Below are positions 9,942-17,818 of a stretch of DNA of 64,000 bases, piece by piece (the first letter of the stretch is position 1; every line of letters begins with the position of its first letter). Origin of the DNA: Pseudomonadota bacterium (GTDB lineage Bacteria > Pseudomonadota > Gammaproteobacteria > Burkholderiales > Nitrosomonadaceae); assembly GCA_018240285.1 (NCBI GenBank), contig JAFEGA010000004.1:1-64000 (forward strand), read 5' to 3'. The notes beneath the pieces were generated by a model. It was given only the letters and a program-made list of their open reading frames with translations. It was not told the DNA's origin and did not search any database. The position numbers were made by a program, and so were the translations under genes.

Positions 9942-10256
9942 ATGAGAGGCTATCAACTGACTTTTTTCACCCAGCAAGAACGCCAGCACAATCACCAGCC
10001 GCTTGGAGAATGGCTGCTGCAAGCCGCCATGAAACTGGGCATCGGCGGTGCAACGCTGATCGTTGCCAGCGAAGGTATCGGACACGACCGCAAACTGCAC
10101 GCCGCGCATTTCTTCGAACTGGCCGATCAGCCAATCGAAGTGACGATGGCCGTCAGCGGACAGCAAGCGGAATGCATGTTTGAACATTTGGAGCGGGAAG
10201 GTGTAAAGGTGTTCTACGTCAAAACGCCGATTGAGTTTGGTATGACTGGAAAATGA
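9942..10256 (+). CDS. DUF190 family protein, CrcB partner
   Basis: 104-residue cytosolic protein of the DUF190 family, which is often encoded beside crcB and has a PII-like fold. Recognisable parts are the N-terminal LTFFTQQERQHNHQPL, the central ATLIVASEGIGHDRKLH and the C-terminal VKVFYVKTPIEF. A GGGAGAG ribosome site precedes the ATG. It probably modulates or assists the fluoride channel encoded immediately upstream; this role is inferred from genomic association, not proven. Confidence 0.85.
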   Translation: MRGYQLTFFTQQERQHNHQPLGEWLLQAAMKLGIGGATLIVASEGIGHDRKLHAAHFFELADQPIEVTMAVSGQQAECMFEHLEREGVKVFYVKTPIEFGMTGK

Positions 10257-10388
10257 TGTTTAAGCCTCGGATGCGGCACAAGCTGCTTGTTTCTGATGGC
10301 ATCACTCTGTGCATCGCCCAGCGGATTCGATGGGAATGGAAACCGTAATTAAGAAAATTTCTGGTGTTGTTACTGAAAGGAGTTGTTC

Positions 10389-10616
10389 ATGAGTGATGTC
10401 ATTCTGCAATCCATCCTAACCTGCCCGGTGTGCGGTCATATCAAGACGGAAACCATGCCTACGGATGCTTGCCAGTGGTTTTACGAATGCGAGCAGTGTC
10501 ATGCTATGCTTAAACCGAAGCCGGGTGACTGCTGTGTTTATTGTTCCTATGGCTCGGTGCCATGTCCGCCCGTTCAGATGCGGGGTAAGAATGGGAGTGA
10601 CCACTGTTGTGTCTAG
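10389..10616 (+). CDS. Small Cys-rich GDCCxxCSYG protein
   Basis: 75 residues with 11 cysteines: two CxxC-type pairs (Cys12/15, Cys34/37), a GDCCVYCSYGSVPCPP core (residues 47-61) and a terminal CC. Proteins with this core are a recurring small family near heavy-metal transport genes, suggesting a soluble metal-binding or zinc-ribbon protein. The ATG is chosen over an upstream in-frame TTG because AAAGGAG lies 6 bp before it. No partner metal transporter is adjacent; crcB, DUF190 and His-tailed exported proteins are the neighbours. Confidence 0.85.
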   Translation: MSDVILQSILTCPVCGHIKTETMPTDACQWFYECEQCHAMLKPKPGDCCVYCSYGSVPCPPVQMRGKNGSDHCCV

Positions 10617-10851
10617 GCGGCGCGTTGTGCGGCATGTTGAAAAAAATTTTTCATATACGAACCACGATGACGTTTCTCCGCCTAATGGTGTTCTCTTAAT
10701 GTTCAAGGCTGCCGCCGGTGAATTGGAAATGCATCAAGTTACCGTCAACCGGATTGTCAGTTACGGATCATCCATTCCACCAGACCTGTTGCGGCAAAAT
10801 AGGCCAAGCTGATAAAGTCGGGCTTCGATCTTCACTATCAAGGAGCATCAA

Positions 10852-11334
10852 ATGCGAAAAACGCGAATGATCATTGCCTGTTTGCTGATTTCTACATCCG
10901 CGTTTGCGGCGGATATGGATAACCGGCAAACGCTCACGCTCTCCGAAGCTCAGCGCAGTCACGTGCTGGAGGAAATGCGGGCATTGTTGTCGGGCACGCG
11001 AGACATTCTGGCGGCGCTTTCAACGGATGACATGGTGGCTGTTTCCAGGTACGCCCGTCCTTTGGGATTAGGCATGGCGCATAAAGCCGAAGATCATCTC
11101 AAGAGCGTGCTGCCCAGGGAATTCATGCAACTCGGCATGTCCTTGCATCAGGATTTCGATCTAATTGCCGCGGATGCGGAATCCAAGAAGGATTCCAAGC
11201 TCACGCTGCGGCAGTTGAGCGACGCCATGGCCAAGTGCGTCGCCTGTCATGACACCTATCAAATCAATACGGCACCGGCATCCGGACAACCGGTGCAAGC
11301 TAAGGAACATGGACATCATCACCATCATCATTAG
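10852..11334 (+). CDS. Monohaem c-type cytochrome-like protein with natural His6 tail
   Basis: 160-residue exported protein: signal peptide ending ...SAFAA (residue 20), a helical body, one haem-binding CVACH at 129-133 near the C-terminus, then a linker ending HGHHHHHH. C-terminal haem placement after a helical bundle recalls class II cytochromes (c'/c556). A histidine-rich end is unusual for them and suggests additional metal binding. A ribosome site AAGGAG precedes the ATG. It resembles the His-tailed protein at 8922 in layout, and both probably act in the periplasm. Confidence 0.85.
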   Translation: MRKTRMIIACLLISTSAFAADMDNRQTLTLSEAQRSHVLEEMRALLSGTRDILAALSTDDMVAVSRYARPLGLGMAHKAEDHLKSVLPREFMQLGMSLHQDFDLIAADAESKKDSKLTLRQLSDAMAKCVACHDTYQINTAPASGQPVQAKEHGHHHHHH

Positions 11335-11454
11335 GGCTTAAAGCAGACTCCAAGGGACGTTCGGTTTTTGCTGCGTTGAAAGCAGATTCAGGCAGATCTT
11401 TGTGCAACCTTAAGCAATCGCACTTACAGCATAAAGAGCGGTCGAATTATCACC

Positions 11455-12120
11455 ATGAAAAAAATTTCCCGCAGAAAAATGATCCAATTCGGCGTATTGA
11501 GCGGTCTAGCCGGTGCGTTGGGCGTTAATGCCAGTATTGCCAAAGCATTGGCGCTGATGCCGACCCCCTCAGAAACGGAAGGGCCATTTTATCCGGCGCA
11601 GGATCAGCAAGACAAAGATGCCGATTTGACGCAAATCGATGGGCATGCCGTTGCTGCGCAAGGCCGCTACATTATCGTCAGCGGCCGTGTACAGGATGTT
11701 GCCGGGTATCCAGTGGTAAAGGCCATGCTGGATATTTGGCAGGCCGATGCCAATGGCCGCTACCGTCATCCGCGCGATCCTAATCCGGCAAAAGCGGATG
11801 AAAATTTCCAGGGTTGGGCAATTCTCCGCAGCGATGAAAATGGATTTTTCCGCTTCAAAACCGTGATGCCCGGTGCTTATCCGGCCAGCGGGGCCTGGAC
11901 CCGGCCGCCGCATATTCATTTCAAAATTTCAAAACCCAGCTACCGCACGCTGACGACACAAATGTATTTTCCCGATGAGAAGCTGAACAACAGCGATTTA
12001 TTATTGAATGCGAAACCGCCTGCGGAGCGTGCTGCGATGACGGCGAGGCTGATCGCACAGCAAGGCATTCTGCCCGTTTACGAGTACAATATCGTTCTCG
12101 ATCCACTTCGCAGCGAATAA
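11455..12120 (+). CDS. Intradiol ring-cleavage dioxygenase, Tat-exported
   Basis: Protocatechuate/catechol-type intradiol dioxygenase family, 221 residues. The N-terminus SRRKMIQFG followed by a hydrophobic stretch is a twin-arginine signal, so the enzyme should be exported folded. Family motifs are TPSETEGPFYP and, for the iron site, tyrosines in NGRYRHP and GAYP and the histidines of PPHIHF. No other aromatic-degradation genes are nearby. trxB starts 4 bp downstream, so the two are cotranscribed. The substrate cannot be inferred. Confidence 0.88.
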   Translation: MKKISRRKMIQFGVLSGLAGALGVNASIAKALALMPTPSETEGPFYPAQDQQDKDADLTQIDGHAVAAQGRYIIVSGRVQDVAGYPVVKAMLDIWQADANGRYRHPRDPNPAKADENFQGWAILRSDENGFFRFKTVMPGAYPASGAWTRPPHIHFKISKPSYRTLTTQMYFPDEKLNNSDLLLNAKPPAERAAMTARLIAQQGILPVYEYNIVLDPLRSE

Positions 12121-13074
<954 letters not shown>

Positions 13075-13093
13075 CAAATGAACCGAGCACCTT

Positions 13094-13663
13094 GTGATAA
13101 GCAGTCAGCAACAGGAGATGACGCAAAAAGATCCCAACCCGGATGACGATGACGCGGCGCTGTTTCACGCCGCCATGCGCGATGTAGCGCCGTTGCCCGC
13201 CGCCAATACTGTCACACCTCATCACTCACCCGTTTCTCCGGTTCCGCGCAGAAGACAACAGCAGCAATCCGTTGTGGAAGATATGCTTTCAAACCATATC
13301 GCCATCGAAATCGAAGCGGGTGAGGATTGGTCTTATGCCCGCCCCGGCATGTCGCATCAAACACTGCGGAAATTGCGGCGCGGCCACTGGGAAATTCAAG
13401 CGAATCTCGATCTGCACGGATTCACGAGCGACGAGGCCCGGCAGGCATTGAGTATTTTCCTGGATGCTTGCACACAACGGATGATGCGTTGCGTCCGTGT
13501 CATTCATGGCAAAGGATTGAGCTCGAAGAATCGCGAGCCGGTTCTCAAAACCCGGATCGGAAACTGGCTGCTGCAACGCGCGGATGTGCTGGCTTTTTGT
13601 CAGGCCCGAGCGGAAGATGGCGGCGGCGGTGCTATTCTGATCTTGCTCAAGGCCAAAGCGTAG
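13094..13663 (+). CDS. Smr/MutS2-type endonuclease-like protein
   Basis: 189-residue protein with a C-terminal Smr domain: LDLHGFTSDEARQALSIFLDAC, then VRVIHGKGLSSKN and PVLKTRIGNWL, typical of stand-alone Smr proteins (YdaL/SmrA type) that nick or bind nucleic acids. The N-terminal third is low-complexity and acidic. The start is uncertain: GTG at 13094 is used; an in-frame ATG at 13118 has GGAG too close to it. Last gene of the trxB transcript, convergent with the DksA-type gene only 6 bp away. Confidence 0.88.
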   Translation: MISSQQQEMTQKDPNPDDDDAALFHAAMRDVAPLPAANTVTPHHSPVSPVPRRRQQQQSVVEDMLSNHIAIEIEAGEDWSYARPGMSHQTLRKLRRGHWEIQANLDLHGFTSDEARQALSIFLDACTQRMMRCVRVIHGKGLSSKNREPVLKTRIGNWLLQRADVLAFCQARAEDGGGGAILILLKAKA

Positions 13664-13669
13664 ATATTT

Positions 13670-14041
13670 TTACAGCGAAGGATTGGCTTCCTGCGGGAAA
13701 GCTTTTTCGTATTTGCTTTGGCATTCAATGCAGCGCTGCGCCGAGGGTTGCGCCAGTAACCGCTCAAACCCGATTTCGCCGCCGCAGTCGATGCAATCGC
13801 CGAATTCCAGTTCGTTCAGATATTCCATCGACATTTCCAGCTCGCGCATCTCATTGATCTGCCGGTCGATCAGCGCGGTGTCGAGGTCGTCGGGACTATT
13901 ATCGGCATACACATCTTGCTCGGGATCGCGCGTAGCTCTGGCGCGCGATAACTCATTATTGACCTCGTCCTTCAATGCAAGATACCGCTTCTCAAGCGCT
14001 GTTTTCAATTGTATGAGTTGATCTTCCGTGAAATTAGCCAT
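13670..14041 (-). CDS. DksA/TraR-type zinc-finger protein
   Basis: 123 residues: an N-terminal coiled coil with acidic tip region, then a C4 zinc finger with Cys83/Cys86 and Cys104/Cys107 (GDCIDCGGEIGFERLLAQP and RCIECQ). This is the TraR/DksA/YbiI class that binds the RNA polymerase secondary channel. It is shorter than canonical DksA, so a paralogue rather than dksA itself is likely. Monocistronic on the minus strand, 115 bp downstream of the peroxiredoxin gene. Confidence 0.88.
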   Translation of the reverse strand: MANFTEDQLIQLKTALEKRYLALKDEVNNELSRARATRDPEQDVYADNSPDDLDTALIDRQINEMRELEMSMEYLNELEFGDCIDCGGEIGFERLLAQPSAQRCIECQSKYEKAFPQEANPSL

Positions 14042-14156
14042 TTTGTTTCCTTTCTTTAACTACACATTACTTATTGTCCGAAATACTCGTTTGCAATTCT
14101 TGATTGAAGTCAAGGCGCGGCATGAATCCATTCTAAAGCTTTTGCAAAGGTGATTG

Positions 14157-14690
14157 TCACGCAGCTTGCAGATGTTTTAAGTCTGCAATCACTTCGGCGG
14201 AGTTGCGCGCCGCGCTGGCCGACAGGTACATGCGTGCAATTTTTCCTTGCGGATCGATTAGAAAAGTATTGCGCTTGGCGAACTTGATAATGCCGAGATT
14301 AACCAGGGAATGATAACGCGCCGCCGTTTCCGCCGTGGTATCCGCCAGCAATGGAAATTGCAGCTGAAACTTTTTAGCGAAATCGGCATGGCTACTGGTA
14401 TCGTCAACACTCACGCCAGCCACGGCGGCGCCCAATTCCACCAACTCCTGCAAGCCGTCACGAAACGCGCAGGCTTGCTTGGTGCAGCCGGGCGTATCGT
14501 CTTTCGGGTAGAAATACAACGCCAGCCATTTGCCACGAAAATCGGCCAGGGTGTGCGTGTTGCCATGCTGGTCGGTTAATCTGAAATCGGGCGCAAGCTG
14601 GCCCGGTTCGAATGGTTTCTTGCTCGTGGAAAAGAACCAGAACATGAATCCCAATGCGAATACCGATAAGATAATAGTGAACCATTCCAT
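14157..14690 (-). CDS. Membrane-anchored Bcp/PrxQ-type peroxiredoxin
   Basis: Thiol peroxidase of the bacterioferritin comigratory protein class, 177 residues. Peroxidatic Cys69 is in YPKDDTPGCTKQAC; Cys74, five residues on, is the resolving cysteine of the Cx4C atypical 2-Cys group. Residues 4-21 form a single hydrophobic helix that would anchor the enzyme, with the catalytic domain probably on the periplasmic side. It starts 14 bp after the MFS gene on the same strand and may form an operon with it. Its reductant could involve thioredoxin, whose reductase is encoded nearby, though that enzyme is cytosolic. Confidence 0.92.
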   Translation of the reverse strand: MEWFTIILSVFALGFMFWFFSTSKKPFEPGQLAPDFRLTDQHGNTHTLADFRGKWLALYFYPKDDTPGCTKQACAFRDGLQELVELGAAVAGVSVDDTSSHADFAKKFQLQFPLLADTTAETAARYHSLVNLGIIKFAKRNTFLIDPQGKIARMYLSASAARNSAEVIADLKHLQAA

Positions 14691-14704
14691 AGTGCTGTTT
14701 GCTC

Positions 14705-15937
14705 CTATTCGTTAAATGGGCGCCTCACCGGCCAGGCCCAGAGCCGCAATAATGCAGTCGACAGTAACGCCAGCAAGCCGGCAAACGTAAAAGCGGCCGC
14801 TGCACCGTATACCTGCCAAACGACCCCGAACAATAATCCCGCCGGAATGGCCGCGATACCGCTCACCAGATGATACCAGCCGAACGCGGTGCCACGCTCA
14901 TCCGGCGAGGCATAATCGCTGATCAACGCGCGTTCCGCGCCTTCGCTCAAACCCGTCAGCAGGCCGTACAAAATACCGGTTATCCATAAGCCTGCGGCGG
15001 TGGTAACCTGACTCAACGCCAGGAACGATATGGCAAGCGCCGACCAGCCGATCAGAATCAACGCGCCGCGTCCGAAATGATCGGCCAATTGTCCTCCCTG
15101 CGTGGAAGTAACCGCCTTGGCGAGATTCAGCGCCGCCCATAACAGCAGCAGTTCAACAACGCTGACGCCTAATTCATGACCGAATAGCAAAATAAAAGTT
15201 TCAGAAGCGCGCGCAAAGGTAAACAGCATCAGTACCCATAAATAATGTTGCAGCGGTTCGGATAACGCCGACCAGCGCAGGGGCGCAAGCGCCCGTGGTA
15301 GCTCCGTGGATTGATCGGGGTTTGCTTTGGCTTCTTGCACGCCTGCGCCTAACAGTGCTACCGCGACAAAACCGGGCAGCGCCGACCACAGAATCACTTC
15401 ACTCAGACTTAAATCCGACCACGCCAGAATCGCCGCAGCCGCCAGCGCGCCCGCTACCGCGCCGGCATTATCCAGTGCACGATGAAAACCAAATGCATAA
15501 CCGCGGATCGGCGGCGGCGTCGCATCCGCCACCATCGCATCGCGCGGCGCGCTGCGTAATCCCTTACCGATGCGATCCACGCTACGCAGCAACAATACCG
15601 TCACCCAGGAACCGGCCAAACCAAGGAGCGGGCGCGCCAGATTAGAAAGCGTATAGCCTGTCAACGCCAATCCTTTGCGCCGCCCGCTCATAACATCGGA
15701 ATGCCGCCCCGCCCATAACTTCAAAAAACACGCCAGCGCGTCCGCAACCCCTTCGATCAACCCCAGCGCAACGGGTCCCGCCGCCAGCACGGTCGCCAGC
15801 AAAATCGGAATCAGCGGTACCACGATGTCCGAAGCAAAATCGTTGAAGAAACTGACGAATCCAAGAACGACAACGGTTCTTGGCAGCCGCTTCGCAGCGC
15901 CGGAGTTTGCAGCATCTGGTTGATCGGGTTTATTCAT
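14705..15937 (-). CDS. MFS family transporter
   Basis: 410-residue integral membrane protein with about 12 predicted helices. The MFS A-like motif between helices 2 and 3 reads LWAGRHSDVMSGRRKGLALTG, and SVDRIGKGLRSAPRDAMV and ALISDYASPDERGTAFGWYH are typical of a widespread MFS group of unknown substrate. Located directly upstream of the peroxiredoxin and divergent from the tRNA-Arg gene, 30 bp away, so the two promoters must be close together. Confidence 0.87.
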   Translation of the reverse strand: MNKPDQPDAANSGAAKRLPRTVVVLGFVSFFNDFASDIVVPLIPILLATVLAAGPVALGLIEGVADALACFLKLWAGRHSDVMSGRRKGLALTGYTLSNLARPLLGLAGSWVTVLLLRSVDRIGKGLRSAPRDAMVADATPPPIRGYAFGFHRALDNAGAVAGALAAAAILAWSDLSLSEVILWSALPGFVAVALLGAGVQEAKANPDQSTELPRALAPLRWSALSEPLQHYLWVLMLFTFARASETFILLFGHELGVSVVELLLLWAALNLAKAVTSTQGGQLADHFGRGALILIGWSALAISFLALSQVTTAAGLWITGILYGLLTGLSEGAERALISDYASPDERGTAFGWYHLVSGIAAIPAGLLFGVVWQVYGAAAAFTFAGLLALLSTALLRLWAWPVRRPFNE

Positions 15938-15967
15938 GGCGTCATATTAGCGTAAAATGCCGAGTCC

Positions 15968-16043
15968 GCCCTGGTAGCTCAGTGGATAGAGCAACCCCCT
16001 CCTAAGGGGTAGGTCGCACGTTCGATTCGTGTTCAGGGCGCCA
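15968..16043 (+). tRNA. tRNA-Arg(CCT)
   Basis: 76-nt cloverleaf: acceptor stem GCCCTGG paired with TCAGGGC (terminal G-U), D-loop TAGCTCAGTGGATAGAGCA, anticodon loop CTCCTAA on stem ACCCC/GGGGT giving anticodon CCT, T-loop GTTCGATTC, discriminator G and encoded CCA. A TAAAAT box lies just upstream at about 15954. The 3' half is the attachment site of the integrated element that follows and is duplicated at 22834. Confidence 0.95.
15997..16043 (+). repeat. attL: tRNA 3' half, left end of integrated element
   Basis: 47 bp from the anticodon loop to the CCA end of tRNA-Arg, repeated at 22834-22880 with one mismatch (C16039 versus T22876). This is the classic crossover duplication left by a tRNA-targeting tyrosine integrase. 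Confidence 0.92.
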
Positions 16044-16090
16044 ATAAAATCAATAAATTGCAATAATGTCGATATAAAAATTATAAGAAA

Positions 16091-16113
16091 TGTCGCAATT
16101 TTGTCGCACTTAA
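16091..16113 (+). promoter_or_regulatory. Left putative integrase arm-type site
   Basis: TGTCGCAATTTTGTCGCAC plus TTAA, containing two TGTCGCA repeats 11 bp apart. Identical in sequence and orientation to 22700-22722 inside the other end of the element. Such paired repeats near both att cores fit arm binding by the integrase N-terminal domain. Confidence 0.55.
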
Positions 16114-16129
16114 AAATAATAAAGCTTAA

Positions 16130-16687
16130 TTAATTTTCCGATAAAACAGCCCTAGAACTACACTTACAACCATCTTCAACACCTGGCCAAGTCCATTTGC
16201 CATCAAGTAATAGTCCTTTGTCGATCTTGTAGCGCTTACCATTCGCGCTTGAATGGGCTTTATCTTGTCTCAATTCAGCTTTGGTTGGAGACTTTGGATT
16301 TAGCATACAGGGAACTCCTGAATACATCCAAACAGCGTGCTTAATTCCAATAGATTTGGAGCGCTCCCGGTCAATTAGAGAGTTCGCCTTACTGTGCAAA
16401 CTTAGTGTGATTTCAGCCGCTCTTGAGCTGCTTATTCCTTCGATTTCTTTAAGAGCCTTGCACAACAAATGCTGTTTTCCGCCTCTGGAAACAGATTCCA
16501 GTGCAATATCATAAAGCCGATTGAAGTTTGAGGTATTCAATTCAGGTATCAACCTCATGTTCTTTTTTATATCGGCCTTTACGGTTGTTGTTACAAGCGA
16601 GGGATCGAACTTAACGATGGGAATTGATTTTAGGGTATCTTGGGGATTGGATTTTGGTGATCGAAATAAACGAGAAAACCAGGACAT
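16130..16687 (-). CDS. MuF-like (phage head morphogenesis) C-terminal-type protein
   Basis: 185 residues resembling the C-terminal half of Mu gpF-type minor head proteins: an internal SSSRAAEITLSLHSKA region, then GIKHAVWMYSGVPC, QDKAHSSANGKRY and TWPGVEDGCKC, including the GCKC signature. The full-length phage protein is larger, so this is a free-standing or truncated version. The ATG at 16687 has GGGAGG correctly spaced, better than the ATG four codons upstream. Last gene of the element, next to attL. It could be a relic of phage morphogenesis or a satellite factor acting on a helper capsid. Confidence 0.6.
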   Translation of the reverse strand: MSWFSRLFRSPKSNPQDTLKSIPIVKFDPSLVTTTVKADIKKNMRLIPELNTSNFNRLYDIALESVSRGGKQHLLCKALKEIEGISSSRAAEITLSLHSKANSLIDRERSKSIGIKHAVWMYSGVPCMLNPKSPTKAELRQDKAHSSANGKRYKIDKGLLLDGKWTWPGVEDGCKCSSRAVLSEN

Positions 16688-16699
16688 TTTCCCTCCCAT

Positions 16700-17007
16700 T
16701 GGTAATGAGTCGAAGTTTAGGGGAGTATGATTGCGGTGTCAAAGTTAGCTTTTATCAGCACTTTATATCTTCGAGTCGCGCTTTAAATTAGAGAGCGCAG
16801 TCGCTTTCCCTTCTTTCGCCTTTGCCCCAGAACTTGCATCGCCATACCACTTTCAGTGGCCATTAGTGTAAATATTGCAGAAGCTTGCATGCCACCCCCA
16901 TGACCGACGACCTTTGCCACCGCAGGTCATGTCCATACATTCGCGCGGGAATGTCGATAGCGGCGGCAACATACCATAGCGGACAAAATAGACACCTCCA
17001 AGCTCGA
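16700..17007. other. Intergenic stretch inside the element
   Basis: 308 bp between the MuF-like gene and the 78-aa gene. It holds one plausible very small minus-strand ORF (16783-16890, listed separately), with an open reading frame continuing upstream of it to about 16938 without a start. No clear promoter or terminator was recognised. Confidence 0.5.
16783..16890 (-). CDS. Possible 35-aa small protein
   Basis: ATG preceded by GGGGGTGG, encoding a short peptide beginning MQASAIFTLMATESG and ending in a basic stretch (RRKKGKRLR) before TAA. The frame stays open upstream (AVAKVVGHGGG) with no start codon, so it could be the 3' end of a decayed gene. Sequence of this flavour recurs in small phage-element ORFs in my recollection, but this is not verifiable here. 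Confidence 0.3.
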   Translation of the reverse strand: MQASAIFTLMATESGMAMQVLGQRRKKGKRLRSLI

Positions 17008-17244
17008 TTAAATACCCGTCGATAAGGATTCTTCGGGCATTAGCAGGATTCGCCGCAAGTCATCATCAGTCACATCCGAAGGGCGCAACGGTCTACCGAG
17101 AGCACAGGCACGGGCATAGAGAATTGTGTCATGCTGCACTAGTATGGTTATAAGCTGCTGGTCTGTGGCTTGTTCCACACATTCAGACGAACGATAGCCC
17201 GCTGTGCGGGCTTCAAGCGCTTGGAGGCGACGTTTAAAGCTCAT
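17008..17244 (-). CDS. Small element protein of unknown function
   Basis: 78 residues, starting MSFKRRLQALEAR. Its ATG lies inside the end of the DUF5681 gene (11-bp overlap), indicating translational coupling. It has a basic N-terminus, an acidic middle (DVTDDDLRRILLMPEE) and no recognised domain. The tight overlap with a phage-associated gene argues that it is real. Confidence 0.6.
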   Translation of the reverse strand: MSFKRRLQALEARTAGYRSSECVEQATDQQLITILVQHDTILYARACALGRPLRPSDVTDDDLRRILLMPEESLSTGI

Positions 17245-17641
17245 TTAGATTTTCCTCAAGTGATTTAATGCGGGCCTCTAATTTAACGGTTTCGATACCT
17301 TTGCGTTGAGCTTCCAGCATGGTCATGATGGCCGTCGCCTCACCAGGTAGAAGCTCTCCTGAACTCAATGACGCGATAACCAATGCCTGAGCATCAACCA
17401 CACCTTGCACGTGGCACACGGGCGGCAATGCGATAGCGATAGGCCGCTCTTTGGCAGGTGGGGCAAGGCGTTCCAGGATGAGGCGGGCAGCGGTCATGTC
17501 GCCACCCTTGGCGCGGTCAATGACGGTTTCTACAATATCCTGCGCGCCTTTTTCCATCAGCTTATCGAGCATGAGTGACGCTTTATTGCGTGCCCCAGCC
17601 GGGCGGCCTCGCGGGTTTCCTGATTTACCTTTTTCAAACAT
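17234..17641 (-). CDS. DUF5681-containing protein
   Basis: 135 residues with the N-terminal signature KGKSGNPRGRPAGARNKAS of DUF5681, a phage- and element-associated DNA-binding-like module with AT-hook-like GRP. The C-terminal half is helical with a coiled-coil end (VKLEARIKSLEENL). The ATG at 17641 is chosen because AAGGAG lies 7 bp upstream; a longer frame reaches 17686 without such support. It follows the candidate origin region and overlaps the 78-aa gene. The role is unknown; in phages this domain often sits near terminase genes, which are absent here. Confidence 0.7.
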   Translation of the reverse strand: MFEKGKSGNPRGRPAGARNKASLMLDKLMEKGAQDIVETVIDRAKGGDMTAARLILERLAPPAKERPIAIALPPVCHVQGVVDAQALVIASLSSGELLPGEATAIMTMLEAQRKGIETVKLEARIKSLEENLNEL

Positions 17642-17723
17642 CTGTAAACTCCTTGTTGAAATTATCACATGCCAGCATGTTGCCATCCGGATGCTTGCAC
17701 CGCCATGCTCCCCTTTTTTGGGC

Positions 17724-17810
17724 TGGAACCCTTTGGAACCCTTGTATATTTATCCGTCTACACTGCTAAATTTCATAGAGAGTAATATACAAGGGTTCCA
17801 AAGGGTTCCA
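17724..17810. repeat. Large inverted repeat with paired GGAACCCTT boxes (candidate origin)
   Basis: Two 27-bp arms (17724-17750 and 17784-17810) are perfect inverted complements around a 33-bp spacer. Each arm holds two direct copies of GGAACCCTT eleven bases apart, so four boxes in all, followed by AT-rich TTGTATAT. It lies immediately 3' of the primase/helicase gene and upstream of DUF5681. A replication origin bound by the primase, a bidirectional terminator or an operator are all possible. The iteron-like arrangement and position favour an origin. Confidence 0.55.
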
Positions 17811-17818
17811 AAGTTGGT

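Noticed and set aside
10465..10812. 115-codon + strand ORF spanning the Cys-rich gene and its downstream gap
   Set aside because: Most of it is an out-of-frame shadow of the 10389-10616 gene; the remaining stretch has no ribosome site.
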